Positions 8,861 through 17,476 of a DNA stretch of 64,000 nucleotides are shown here, piece by piece (the stretch's first letter is position 1; every line of letters begins with the position of its first letter). Source of the DNA: Enterocloster lavalensis. GTDB lineage: Bacteria; Bacillota; Clostridia; Lachnospirales; Lachnospiraceae. The stretch covers positions 186,001-250,000 of the forward strand of contig NZ_CABJCG010000007.1 in the NCBI RefSeq assembly GCF_902364025.1, read 5' to 3'. The notes beneath the pieces were generated by a model. It was given only the letters and a program-made list of their open reading frames with translations. It searched no databases and was not told the origin of the DNA. Made by a program: the position numbers and the translations under genes.

Positions 8861-10003
8861 ATGAGCGCTCTGGGACGAAAATCGGATCAGGTATACAACT
8901 GGATTCGCGCCTATATCGACGAGAACAAGTTTTCTGCCAACTTAAAGCTGCCGTCCGAGCATGTGATCTGCATGCGGCTGGACGTGAGCCGGGAGACGGT
9001 GCGCCAGGCCTTGGACCGGCTGGCGAGGGAGGAACTTGTCTACAAGGTCAGGGGAAGCGGAACCTATATCAATAAGGCGGTGGCGTTGTCCAGGGAAATG
9101 GGCAACGCTTCCGCCTGTGTTAAAATCGGGCTTATTTTACAGGGCCAGGACGCCAACGCCAACTCCGGGCTCATAAGCGGCATCCGCAACGTCATGCGGG
9201 AGAAGCAGGCGGACCTCCATTTGTTTTTCACGGACAACAAGTTTTCCAGCGAGCGCAACTGCTTGAACGTGGTGGCCTACCAGGATTACGACGGGTTCAT
9301 CGTGGACGGCGTGAAGGCCAGCCTGCTGAACCCGAATCTGGACTGCTACCGGTATATTTTCCAGAAGAAGATACCGGTGATCTTTTACAACAACTATTAC
9401 AAGGAACTGAAATATCCCCGGGTGATCAACAACGACTGGAAATGCGCCCTGGAGCTTCTGGGCCTTCTGGCCCGGGCGGGGCACAAGCACATCGCGGGGA
9501 TTTTCGTGTACGACAATTACCAGAGTATTGAGAAATTCCGGGGCTACGTGACAGCCCTGCGCAAGTACGGGGTAGAATTCGACGACGACTATGTGAAGTG
9601 GTGCGTGTCCAACGAGGCCCACAGCCCGGGCTTTTACAAGGAAGTGGGGAAGTTCCTGAAGGGGCTGCCCAAATGCACGGCCATCGTCTGCTGCAATTTC
9701 ATGATTCTCCAGGCGGTGCGGCGGTCCATGGAGGAGTCGGGCAAGCGGGTGCCGGAGGACTACTCTCTGGTCTGCTTCGACTACTCCGGCAGCGACTGGG
9801 AGGAGGCGGGGATCACCTGCTCCGTGCACCCGGGCTACCAGATGGGCCAGCAGGTGGGGAGCCGCCTGCTGCGGATGATCGAGAACCATGAGTACGCGGA
9901 CAATGGCTACAGCTATGTGTTCGAACCGCGCATCTATGAGGGGCGGTCAATCCGGCGGATCGGAGGGACGGAGCGGGGAGGACGGACCGGAGGGACGGGA
10001 TGA
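8861..10003 (+). CDS. GntR-family regulator with periplasmic-binding-protein-like sensor (AraR type)
   Basis: The product is 380 aa: an N-terminal GntR winged helix (residues about 8-75; LPSEHVICMRLDVSRETVRQ holds the recognition helix, then GSGTYINK) joined to a LacI/ribose-binding-like sensor domain (about 90-370; VKIGLILQGQ, GFIVDG, AGIFVYDNYQSIEKFRGY, SLVCFDYSGSDW). This AraR architecture senses a sugar or sugar-like effector. The ATG at 8861 was preferred; GTG at 8855 is possible, and both ribosome-binding sites are weak. It lies 26 bp after the sulfatase and before the repeat array, so it probably controls this operon. The last 16 residues come from a G-rich, locally repeated DNA stretch. 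Confidence 0.87.
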   Translation: MSALGRKSDQVYNWIRAYIDENKFSANLKLPSEHVICMRLDVSRETVRQALDRLAREELVYKVRGSGTYINKAVALSREMGNASACVKIGLILQGQDANANSGLISGIRNVMREKQADLHLFFTDNKFSSERNCLNVVAYQDYDGFIVDGVKASLLNPNLDCYRYIFQKKIPVIFYNNYYKELKYPRVINNDWKCALELLGLLARAGHKHIAGIFVYDNYQSIEKFRGYVTALRKYGVEFDDDYVKWCVSNEAHSPGFYKEVGKFLKGLPKCTAIVCCNFMILQAVRRSMEESGKRVPEDYSLVCFDYSGSDWEEAGITCSVHPGYQMGQQVGSRLLRMIENHEYADNGYSYVFEPRIYEGRSIRRIGGTERGGRTGGTG

Positions 10004-10005
10004 GC

Positions 10006-10175
10006 GGGCGTTCAGGATAACTGGGGTGTCGGTATAAACGGGCGTTCAGGATAACTGGATTGTCGGTATAAACGGGCGTTCGGGATAACTGGGGTGTCGG
10101 TATAAACGGGCATTCAGGATAACTGGGTCGTCGGTATAAACGGGCGTTCAGGATAATCGGGTTGTCGGTATAAAC
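10006..10175 (+). repeat. five tandem 34-bp direct repeats between regulator and maturase
   Basis: Five units of exactly 34 bp follow each other without insertions: 10006-10039, 10040-10073, 10074-10107, 10108-10141 and 10142-10175. Each begins GGGCGTTCAGGATAA (with small changes) and ends GTCGGTATAAAC. Each unit splits into two 17-bp halves that match at about 10 of 17 positions (GGG...TC.G.ATAA), so the array can be read as ten half-units. Stop codons in it rule out a coding role. It starts two bases after the regulator's stop and ends just before the maturase ribosome-binding site. Confidence 0.9.
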
Positions 10176-10208
10176 GAGTTTTAAGGACAGACAAAGGAGG
10201 ACACGGCC

Positions 10209-11342
10209 ATGCCGCCCATACAGCTTTTGATCAAACCCGCCTCAGGTTCCTGCAACCTGCGGTGCAGATATTGTTTTTACGAGGATGAGATGAGCCTCCG
10301 CAGCACGGCCAACTATGGGATCATGTCCCTGGAGAACCTGGAGGCGGTGGTGGAGAAAAGCCTGGCCTACGCGGACCGGTCCTGCGGGTTCACCTTCCAG
10401 GGCGGGGAGCCCACTTTGGCGGGCCTGGATTTCTTCCGGGAGCTGATGCGTCTGGAGGAGAAGCACAACCGCAAGGGGGTGCAGATATCCAACGCCATCC
10501 AGACCAACGGCTTCAACCTGGACGAAGCCTGGGCCGCTTTTTTTGCGGAAAACCATTTTCTCGTGGGCGTTTCCCTGGACGGGAACAAATACACCCACGA
10601 CGCCTGCCGGGTGGGGCCGGACGGAGGGGGCACCTTCGAGGCGGTGATGAAGACCATCGCCTTGTTTGAGCGCTTTTCCGTGGAGTATAATATTCTCACC
10701 GTGGTGAACCGGGCCACCGCAGAGCGGGCGGACAAGATATACGCCTTTTACGCGAAGAATCATTTCCGCTACCAGCAGTACATCGCCTGCTTAGACCCCA
10801 TGGGGGAGCCGGCCGGGGGGCGGGATTATTCCCTGACGCCGGAGCGCTACGGGGACTTTCTGATCCGGCTCTTTGATCTGTGGTATCTGGATTTGCAGAA
10901 GGGCAGGCAGCCCTACATCCGGCAGTTCGAGAACTACGTGGCCCTGCTTTTGGGTTATGAGCCGGAGTCCTGCGAGCAGAGAGGGCGCTGCAGCCTCCAG
11001 TACGTGGTGGAGGCCGACGGTTCGGTCTATCCCTGCGACTTCTATGTGCTGGACCGCTACCGGATGGGGAATTTCCTGGAGAACACGGTGGAGGAGCTGG
11101 AGCAAAGAGGCAGGGAGTCGGGCTTTGTGCAGGCTTCCCTGGAGCCGGACGAGGCGTGCCGGGCCTGCCCTTACTTTCGTCTCTGCCGGGGCGGCTGCCG
11201 CAGGAACCGGGAAATCGGGCCGGACGGGGCGCTGGGGAAGAACTATTTCTGTCCGGCCTACAAGCGGTTTTTTGACGCCGCGCTGCCAAGGCTAAGGGAG
11301 ATCGCGGCGCGGTTGAGGATGGACGGACGGCATTTGCGGTAA
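10209..11342 (+). CDS. anaerobic sulfatase-maturating enzyme (radical SAM, SPASM)
   Basis: This 377-aa radical SAM enzyme oxidises the active-site Cys of a sulfatase to formylglycine. The radical SAM cluster motif CNLRCRYC (Cys15, 19, 22) is followed by FTFQGGEPTLAGL, which binds S-adenosylmethionine. The C-terminal SPASM region has the cysteines for two auxiliary clusters: CEQRGRCSLQ, VYPCDFYVLD, and CRACPYFRLCRGGCRRN followed by YFCPAYK. The length and motif order fit anSME. AAAGGAGG lies eight bases before the ATG. The sulfatase it would mature is two genes upstream, on the other side of the repeat array. Confidence 0.93.
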   Translation: MPPIQLLIKPASGSCNLRCRYCFYEDEMSLRSTANYGIMSLENLEAVVEKSLAYADRSCGFTFQGGEPTLAGLDFFRELMRLEEKHNRKGVQISNAIQTNGFNLDEAWAAFFAENHFLVGVSLDGNKYTHDACRVGPDGGGTFEAVMKTIALFERFSVEYNILTVVNRATAERADKIYAFYAKNHFRYQQYIACLDPMGEPAGGRDYSLTPERYGDFLIRLFDLWYLDLQKGRQPYIRQFENYVALLLGYEPESCEQRGRCSLQYVVEADGSVYPCDFYVLDRYRMGNFLENTVEELEQRGRESGFVQASLEPDEACRACPYFRLCRGGCRRNREIGPDGALGKNYFCPAYKRFFDAALPRLREIAARLRMDGRHLR

Positions 11343-11349
11343 AACGAAC

Positions 11350-11391
11350 AGGGGAGAATTTCCAGATAACGGAAGTTCTCCTCTCTTTTTT
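11350..11391 (+). terminator. Rho-independent terminator of the TTT-sulfatase operon
   Basis: The stem AGGGGAGAATTTCC/GGAAGTTCTCCTCT (two G-T pairs) with a 7-base loop is followed by six Ts, seven bases after the maturase stop codon. Confidence 0.85.
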
Positions 11392-11722
11392 GAACAATTT
11401 GGAAAACGCAATTTATAAATTTTATACAAAAAGCTAAAACACATGAAAAATAAAATTGACAAACCTGTTGAGAAATCCTATAATGAGTTCATCGATAATG
11501 AATACGTATTAAACGAACAGGGCGTAATTATAAGGTATAATAGACAATTATAGTGTAAATGAATTGTTAAAACTTATTCAAAACGCCTTTTACTAACCTA
11601 TAAAATGTATACGTATTCAATATCATACCACATAAACCAGGCAGACAGGAAGAAGCTGATTCATCCGGCCGCCGGAGGGAGAATAAGCGCTCAATACGCG
11701 CTGAAAAAGAGGTGAGAATCAA
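11392..11722 (+). promoter_or_regulatory. promoter with two LacI-type operators before the desulfurase gene
   Basis: A consensus promoter is present: TTGACA (11456-11461), 17 bp, TATAAT (11479-11484). Two near-palindromes follow: TGAATACGTATTAA at 11499-11512, just past the start point, and TGTATACGTATTCA at 11606-11619. Their centres are 107 bp apart. Each differs by one base from TGAATACGTATTCA, the perfect palindrome at 18796-18809. The layout suggests repression by the LacI protein at 17477-18523, perhaps by looping. No gene lies in this AT-rich stretch. Confidence 0.75.
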
Positions 11723-12862
11723 ATGATCTATCTGGATAACAGCGCCACCACCCAGGTGGATGAGGATGTGGCCCGGGCGGCCTTTGAAGCCATGACCGTG
11801 AATTACGGCAACCCCTCGTCCCCCTACATGTTGGGCAGAGACGCCCTGACGCTGCTGACGCAGGCCAGGCACCAGGTGGCCCAGGTGATTGGAGCGCCCA
11901 CCAGGAGGCTGTTCTTTACCTCCGGCGGCACGGAGGCCAACAATCTGGCGGTGCGGGGAAGTCTCCTCGCAGACCGGGATCAGGCCCGGAAGGGCGGCAG
12001 GGTGGTGACCACCGCCATTGAGCACTCCTCGGTGCTGGCCTCCTGCCGATCTCTGGAGGAGGAAGGCTTTGAGGCCGTGTTCGTCAGCCCAAGGGGCGGG
12101 CGAATCCGGGCGGAGGACGTGATCGCGGCGGTGGATGAGCGCACGCGGCTGGTGTCCGTCATGGCGGTGAACAACGAGACGGGGGAGCGCCTTCCGGTGG
12201 AGGAGATCGCCCGGGGCGTGAAGGAGAAGAACCCGTCGGTTCTGGTGCACTGCGACTGCGTGCAGGGCTACGGCAAGATTCCGTTTACGCTGAACTGCAT
12301 CCCGGCCGACCTGGTTACCATGACTGCCCACAAGATTCACGGGCCCAAGGGCTGCGGAGCCATCTATGTGAGGGAGGGCGTGAAGCCTGGCCCCATCTGC
12401 TTCGGTGGCTCCCAGGAGAGCGCCCTACGGCCGGGCACCGAGAACGTGCCAGGGATCGCGGCCTTTGGCCTGGCGGCGGGCAACGCCTTAAAGGATATCC
12501 GCAAAAACTGGCTCCACGTGGAGATGCTGAACCGGTATCTGAGAGAGGAGCTGGAGCAGCAGCCCGAGGTGGTGATCAATTCGCCGGAGGGCGCGGTGCC
12601 TTACGTGCTCAACCTGTCCGTGCTGCCCTTTACCACGGAACAGATGGTGCACGAGATGCGGATGCGGGGAATTTACCTGTCTGGAAGCTCTGCCTGCGAA
12701 AAAGGGGCCAAGAGCCACGTGATCCGGGCCATGGGAATCGAAGCGTCAAGGGCTGACAGCGCGATCCGCATAGGGCTTGGAAAGAAAAATACCCTTCAGG
12801 AAATGAAGGTATTAATAGAAACTTTAAAAGAAATGATAAGGAGAGAAAAGAGTTATGAGTAA
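11723..12862 (+). CDS. cysteine desulfurase-like class V PLP enzyme (NifS/IscS family)
   Basis: This 379-aa fold-type I PLP enzyme has YLDNSATT at residues 3-10, TSGGTEANNLA (66-76), the PLP-stacking His101 in AIEHSS, the Schiff-base Lys204 in TAHKIHGPKG, and the catalytic-loop Cys325 in SGSSACEKGAK. These are the features of cysteine desulfurases, which move sulfur from cysteine to an active-site persulfide. Its place is odd: no iscU, nifU or thiI is nearby, and its stop overlaps the start of a fucose-isomerase-like gene in a LacI-controlled TRAP operon. It may therefore act on a catabolic substrate rather than in Fe-S assembly. Family assignment is firm; the role here is unknown. Confidence 0.85.
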   Translation: MIYLDNSATTQVDEDVARAAFEAMTVNYGNPSSPYMLGRDALTLLTQARHQVAQVIGAPTRRLFFTSGGTEANNLAVRGSLLADRDQARKGGRVVTTAIEHSSVLASCRSLEEEGFEAVFVSPRGGRIRAEDVIAAVDERTRLVSVMAVNNETGERLPVEEIARGVKEKNPSVLVHCDCVQGYGKIPFTLNCIPADLVTMTAHKIHGPKGCGAIYVREGVKPGPICFGGSQESALRPGTENVPGIAAFGLAAGNALKDIRKNWLHVEMLNRYLREELEQQPEVVINSPEGAVPYVLNLSVLPFTTEQMVHEMRMRGIYLSGSSACEKGAKSHVIRAMGIEASRADSAIRIGLGKKNTLQEMKVLIETLKEMIRREKSYE

Positions 12863-14291
12863 AATCAGTGAGAGCAGTACGTTAAATGTGAAATTGACAG
12901 TGAAACCAATTTTGTTTACTATGTATCATATACACGCTTACATGGGGCCGTGCCGTTACGGCGAGGGCTACGCTCTGACCACAGAGGCGGATATGGAGAC
13001 CACGCAGAAGGAATTTGAGATTTTCAAGAAAGAGCTGGCCGACGATGTGGATCACAGCAACGTGGAGCTTTTGGAGCCGGTGGTGGTTCACTGGCATGAG
13101 GATTTCGCCCTGAAGGAGGAGGAGATCGCCAAGGCTCTGGCGGACGACGCCAAGACCGATTTCTACCTGATCCGCGGACTGCGCATCTCTTCCTATTTTG
13201 CGGTGGAGCTGTCCAAACGCACCAACAAGCCCATTGGTCACACGCCCAACAAGTCGGCTATCTCCAAGTGCGACCACGTGGATATGACGGCCCATCTGTA
13301 CGCGGAGGGGAAACCTGGCTATGCCTTCCTGGACTTCGAGGAGATGAACCGCACCTTTGCGGCTCTGAGAGTCAAGAAGGCCCTGGCGAACACCAAGGTA
13401 TTCTTCCCGTTAAAGAGCGCCATGCTGACCTTCGGCTGCCAGAGCTCCTATCTGAACCTGGAGGACATCACCGAAAAGTTCAACGTGCGCTTCGCCCACG
13501 TCAATTCCGACGAGGTGTTCCAGTGGCTGGACGCCCTGACCGACGAGGAGAAGGCGGAGGCGGCGAAGCTGGCCGACCAGCTGACCCAGGAGTCCCAGGG
13601 CGTACATATGCCGGCGGAATACATCCGCAACGACACGGAGTTCTATGAGACCATCAAGAAGATGATGAAGCACTACGACTGCAACGCCTTCACCATCCCC
13701 TGCTTCGAGGTCTGCGCCACCCGGGAATTAAACCGGAGAAGGCTTACCTTCTGCCTGACCCACACCCTGTTAAAGGATGAGGGAATCGCCTCCGCCTGCG
13801 CCGGAGACGTGGGCTCCGTGCTCTCCATCACCATCCTGATGAACATTGCGCGCAAGGCCCCGTACATGGGCAATACCATGGTTCTGGACAAAGCGACCAA
13901 CCAGTGCAGGACGCTTCACGACGTGGCCAGCGCCCAGATGAAGGGCTACGACCAGCCGGCCCTTCCCACAGAGTTCGTCTCCTTCACTCTGGACTCCTGG
14001 GGAACCACCATGCGCTACGACTTTTCCAAGGATAACGGCCAGACTCTGACCATGATCAATCTGAGCCCGGATATGAAGAAGATCATGGTTGCCAAAGGCA
14101 CCATCAACGGCTGCGACGATTACCTGACGCCCGAGTGCAAGCACGCGGTGCGCTACACGGTGAAGGACGCGGTGCGGTTCCACGAGTGCCAGAAGTTCGT
14201 GGGACACCATTTTGCCCTGGTCTACGGGGATTACGTGGACGAAGTGAAGGCATTTGCCAAAGAATGCGATTTGGAGGTACTTGAAGCTTAA
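12855..14291 (+). CDS. L-fucose/L-arabinose isomerase-like protein, paralog 1 with altered motif
   Basis: This 478-aa protein resembles the fucose/arabinose isomerase superfamily (sugar isomerases that interconvert aldoses and ketoses with Mn2+). The N-terminal part (LTVKPILFTMYHIHAYMG, then FYLIRGLRISSYFAVEL) looks like the Rossmann-type domain, and the C-terminal part ends with FVGHHFALVYGDYVDEVK, where the family has its metal-site His. However, the usual CEAD motif reads SACAGDVGS around residue 313, so the conserved Glu is Ala. It overlaps the desulfurase gene by eight bases, pointing to a shared task. Catalysis may be changed or lost; substrate unknown. Confidence 0.65.
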   Translation: MSKISESSTLNVKLTVKPILFTMYHIHAYMGPCRYGEGYALTTEADMETTQKEFEIFKKELADDVDHSNVELLEPVVVHWHEDFALKEEEIAKALADDAKTDFYLIRGLRISSYFAVELSKRTNKPIGHTPNKSAISKCDHVDMTAHLYAEGKPGYAFLDFEEMNRTFAALRVKKALANTKVFFPLKSAMLTFGCQSSYLNLEDITEKFNVRFAHVNSDEVFQWLDALTDEEKAEAAKLADQLTQESQGVHMPAEYIRNDTEFYETIKKMMKHYDCNAFTIPCFEVCATRELNRRRLTFCLTHTLLKDEGIASACAGDVGSVLSITILMNIARKAPYMGNTMVLDKATNQCRTLHDVASAQMKGYDQPALPTEFVSFTLDSWGTTMRYDFSKDNGQTLTMINLSPDMKKIMVAKGTINGCDDYLTPECKHAVRYTVKDAVRFHECQKFVGHHFALVYGDYVDEVKAFAKECDLEVLEA

Positions 14292-14309
14292 GGTGCGCTC
14301 TGACCTGAG

Positions 14310-14344
14310 AAACCGGGCCGTATCAACTTATATGGCCCGGTTTT
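14310..14344 (+). terminator. stem-loop with T tail between the isomerase-like gene and dctP
   Basis: A perfect 10-bp stem (AAACCGGGCC paired with GGCCCGGTTT) with a 14-base loop and a T tail lies in the 112-bp gap. I see no convincing new promoter before dctP, so it may act as a partial terminator inside the operon. Confidence 0.7.
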
Positions 14345-14403
14345 ACAGGCGGCATATTTGGAAAACATAGACGGACACAACAGATTGGGAGGAGGCTGTC
14401 CTT

Positions 14404-15432
14404 ATGAAAAAATGGCGTACAGTTACGGCGATCGGCCTGGCCTGCACCCTGGTCCTCGGCTCTTTGGGGCTGACGGGATGCGGGAAAGCTGAAAAGAAAG
14501 ATGTGATTACCATCCGAATCGCACATGACAACAATGTAAACACTCCGCTGCACAAGGCGTTTTTAAAGTTTAAGGAGCTGGTGGAATCCGGTTCCAACGG
14601 CAGGATGGAGGTCGTGATCTTTCCCGGCGGGCAGATGGGAAGCGTGCAGGACACGTTTGAACAGTGCCGGCGCGGGGACATCGAGATGAGCGGTTCCACC
14701 ACCAGCAACTTTACACAGGCCATGCCTGAGCTTGCGGCCTGGGAGAGCTTTTACATGTTTGACGATACGGCCCACGCCAAGCGGGTCTTTGAGAGCGAGG
14801 CGGGCAAGAAGATGATGGAGCCGTTAAAGCGGGAGAATCTGACCGGCATCGGCTACATGGAACTGGGATTCCGCAATTTCTCCAACAGCAAACGCCCCAT
14901 CCAGAGCGAGGCTGATTTAAAGGGACTGAAGATACGCGGATACAATCCGCTTCAGATCAAAGCCTGGGAGTCGGTGGGAGTCAACACCACCAGCGTGAGC
15001 TGGAACGAACTGTTCACCTCCCTGCAGCAGAAGCTGATCGACGGCCAGGAGTGCGCCACCACCAGCTTTTACACGGAGAAATTTTACGAGGCCCAGAAAT
15101 ACTGGTCCCTGACCCGCCATGTGTTCACCAATTTCCTCTGGTATGCTAACACGGATTTCATGAATTCGCTTTCCGAGTCCGACCGGGCCTTCCTCATGGA
15201 GTGCGCCCAGGAAGCCATCGACTACAACTGGGAGCTGTCGGACCAGTCCGAGACGGAGATTCTGCAGAAACTTAAGGACAGCGGTTTTCAGGTAAACGAC
15301 GTGGATATCGCGGTGCGGCGCAGGCTGGGAGACACCATCAATGCGGCGATCAAGGACGACATTGTGGCCAGCTGCGGCGAGGACACCTACAACATGCTGA
15401 TGGACGCGGTGGCCGCCCAGCGCCGGGATTAG
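14404..15432 (+). CDS. dctP: TRAP transporter substrate-binding lipoprotein (DctP family)
   Basis: The 342-aa product starts with a lipoprotein signal ending LGLTGCGK, so it is anchored outside the membrane. The body is a DctP-type receptor: ITIRIAHDNNVNTPLHKAF at the N-terminus, GQMGSVQDTFEQCRRGDIEM, and LKGLKIRGYNP near residue 177, whose Arg normally clamps the substrate carboxylate. LIDGQECATTSFYTEKFYE is also typical. TRAP receptors bind organic or sugar acids, which suits the downstream sugar-acid enzymes. It is followed by dctQ after 11 bp. Confidence 0.92.
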   Translation: MKKWRTVTAIGLACTLVLGSLGLTGCGKAEKKDVITIRIAHDNNVNTPLHKAFLKFKELVESGSNGRMEVVIFPGGQMGSVQDTFEQCRRGDIEMSGSTTSNFTQAMPELAAWESFYMFDDTAHAKRVFESEAGKKMMEPLKRENLTGIGYMELGFRNFSNSKRPIQSEADLKGLKIRGYNPLQIKAWESVGVNTTSVSWNELFTSLQQKLIDGQECATTSFYTEKFYEAQKYWSLTRHVFTNFLWYANTDFMNSLSESDRAFLMECAQEAIDYNWELSDQSETEILQKLKDSGFQVNDVDIAVRRRLGDTINAAIKDDIVASCGEDTYNMLMDAVAAQRRD

Positions 15433-15443
15433 GAGGGATTGAG

Positions 15444-16052
15444 ATGAAGCGGACATTGAGGTGGTTTGACGTGAATTTTGAGGCAATCCTGATGGTTGTG
15501 TTTTTCACGATGATGATTGCGCTGGTGACGGTGCAGGTGATACTGCGTTTTATCTTTAAAACCGGCTTTTCATGGGGCGAAGAGGTGGCGCGGATTCTGT
15601 TCGTGTGGATGTCCTTCTCCAGCTTCGGGTATCTGACCCGCGGCAGCCGCCATGTGCGGGTGGGTTTTTTCAGGGAGCTGTTCCCGGAGACGGTGCAGAA
15701 GATTATTCTGTTCATCTGCGACTTGCTGTTTCTGGTCTTTTCCGTAGGGGGACTTTGCGCCATGGTGCAGCTGTGTTCGGACGCGTGGCGTTTTCAGGAT
15801 AAGCTGACCGCGGTGCCCTGGAACTACAACGTACTGTATCTGGCCGGACTCCTGGGTTTCTTTATGATGACGGTGCGCAATATCCAGATTCTGGTATGGA
15901 AATACTGTAACCGCGCTGCGGATATGGAGCGGTTTGTGAACTACGATGGCAACTTTTATGAGCACAACCGGATCTGCTTTGAGCCCAGGGTGAAGGACGC
16001 CCTGGACCTGGCGCAGGAGGAAGCCGGGGAACTGCTGGAGAAGGGGGAGTAA
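15444..16052 (+). CDS. dctQ: TRAP transporter small membrane subunit (DctQ family)
   Basis: This 202-aa protein has four hydrophobic spans (about residues 10-35, 45-65, 85-110 and 128-150), with SWGEEVARILFVWMSFS in the second, the conserved DctQ signature. It forms the membrane domain of the secondary TRAP importer together with DctM. It has a longer charged C-terminal tail than many family members. The start follows AGGAGG by seven bases. Confidence 0.9.
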   Translation: MKRTLRWFDVNFEAILMVVFFTMMIALVTVQVILRFIFKTGFSWGEEVARILFVWMSFSSFGYLTRGSRHVRVGFFRELFPETVQKIILFICDLLFLVFSVGGLCAMVQLCSDAWRFQDKLTAVPWNYNVLYLAGLLGFFMMTVRNIQILVWKYCNRAADMERFVNYDGNFYEHNRICFEPRVKDALDLAQEEAGELLEKGE

Positions 16053-16058
16053 CGGCTT

Positions 16059-17345
16059 ATGGCGGCGATATTATTGTTTGTAACTCTGATTCTGTTTCTG
16101 CTTCTTTCCGTGCCCATCGGCATCAGTCTGGGATTGGCTTCCCTGACCGCGATCCAGGGCTCTGACTGTATCAGCATGACGACCTTTGTCCAGTCCATGA
16201 TCCAGGGGCTGAACTCCTTCCCTCTGATGGCGGTGCCGCTGTTCACATTTGCGGGCGAGGTGATGGGAAAGGGAGGCATTTCCAGGCGTCTGATCGACCT
16301 GGCCAGGGTGTTTACGGGCCGTTTTACCGGCGGCCTGGGGATTGTGACCATCGTCACCTCCCTGTTCTTCGCGGCCATCGCCGGGACTGGCTCCGCGGCC
16401 GTGGCGGCCATCGGACTGATCATGATTCCGGCTATGGTAAAAAATGGATATGATAAAGGCTACTCCAGCGCGCTGGTAGCCACGGCCGGCACGGTGGGCG
16501 TCATCATTCCACCCAGCGTCTGTATGGTGGTGTACGCGGTGGCGGCGGGCGCTTCCATCAGCGGCCTGTTTATGGCCGGCATCATGCCGGGTCTGCTGAT
16601 CGGCGTTGGGCTGATCATCTATTCCGTGTTCTACTCCAAAAAGCATGGATATAAAGGGGACGACAAACGTTATACGCTTGCAGAGGCGGGCGCCATCGTT
16701 GTGAAGGCCATTCCCGGCCTGCTGATTCCCGTGATCATTCTGGGCGGCATCTACGGCGGAATCTTTACGCCCACCGAGGCCGCGGCCGTTGCCGGGGTTT
16801 ACGGCGTGCTCATCGGACTGTTTGTTTACAAGGAGATCAAGCCCGGCGATCTGGTCTACATCGTCTACCGCTCCGTGCTGATGTGCGCTCCGGTGCTGAT
16901 CATCATTGGAATCTCAACCGGCTTCGGAAGGATTCTGACCATCGCCCAGGTGCCGGTGGCCATCGCGGATGCGATTCTGGGACTGACCAGCAGCAAGGTG
17001 CTGGTGCTTCTGCTGATCAACGTGCTGCTGCTGATTGTGGGAACCTTTATGGAGACAAACGCGGCCATTATCATTCTCACGCCCATCCTGCTGCCCATCG
17101 TGACGCGGCTGGGAGTGGACGCCGTCCATTTCGGTATCATTGTGGTGATGAACCTGTCCATCGGATTTATCACGCCGCCTCTGGGCGCGAATTTGTTCAT
17201 GGCCTGCCAGGTGGGGGAGATATCCTTTGACAAGCTGACCAGAAAAATCTGGCCATGGATTGTGGTGATGATCATTCTGCTGATGCTGGTGACCTACATC
17301 CCGCAGATTTCCCTGGCGCTTCCTAAGGCCATGGGTGTGATATAG
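16059..17345 (+). CDS. dctM: TRAP transporter large permease (DctM family)
   Basis: This 428-aa protein with about 12 membrane segments is the Na+-coupled permease of a TRAP transporter. Landmarks are NSFPLMAVPLFTFAGEVMGKGG near residue 50, GTGSAAVAAIGLIMIPAM near 110, TVGVIIPPSV near 147, and FMETNAAIIILTPILLPI near 327, and PPLGANLFMACQVGE close to the end. It is the last gene of the unit that starts at 11723 and is followed by a strong terminator. Confidence 0.95.
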   Translation: MAAILLFVTLILFLLLSVPIGISLGLASLTAIQGSDCISMTTFVQSMIQGLNSFPLMAVPLFTFAGEVMGKGGISRRLIDLARVFTGRFTGGLGIVTIVTSLFFAAIAGTGSAAVAAIGLIMIPAMVKNGYDKGYSSALVATAGTVGVIIPPSVCMVVYAVAAGASISGLFMAGIMPGLLIGVGLIIYSVFYSKKHGYKGDDKRYTLAEAGAIVVKAIPGLLIPVIILGGIYGGIFTPTEAAAVAGVYGVLIGLFVYKEIKPGDLVYIVYRSVLMCAPVLIIIGISTGFGRILTIAQVPVAIADAILGLTSSKVLVLLLINVLLLIVGTFMETNAAIIILTPILLPIVTRLGVDAVHFGIIVVMNLSIGFITPPLGANLFMACQVGEISFDKLTRKIWPWIVVMIILLMLVTYIPQISLALPKAMGVI

Positions 17346-17385
17346 GAGCGCTGTTTCATCCGGTTTTTCCGGCAGACAGACGATT

Positions 17386-17448
17386 CGTCCCCGGTCAATG
17401 TTCCGCTGATCTTAAAAGAGCGGAGCCATTGCCGGGGACGTATTTTTT
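17386..17448 (+). terminator. terminator between dctM and the convergent lacI-type gene
   Basis: A long stem pairs 17386-17407 (CGTCCCCGG..) with 17419-17440 (..CCGGGGACG), with minor mismatches and an 11-base loop, followed by TTTTTT at 17443-17448. The T tract serves the plus strand; the stem may also help end the minus-strand gene. Confidence 0.8.
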
Positions 17449-17476
17449 GTCCTGATTATTCTCTTTCTGCCACACA

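Noticed and set aside
10006..10175. CRISPR array
   Set aside because: The units are contiguous 34-mers without unique spacers, and no cas genes are nearby.
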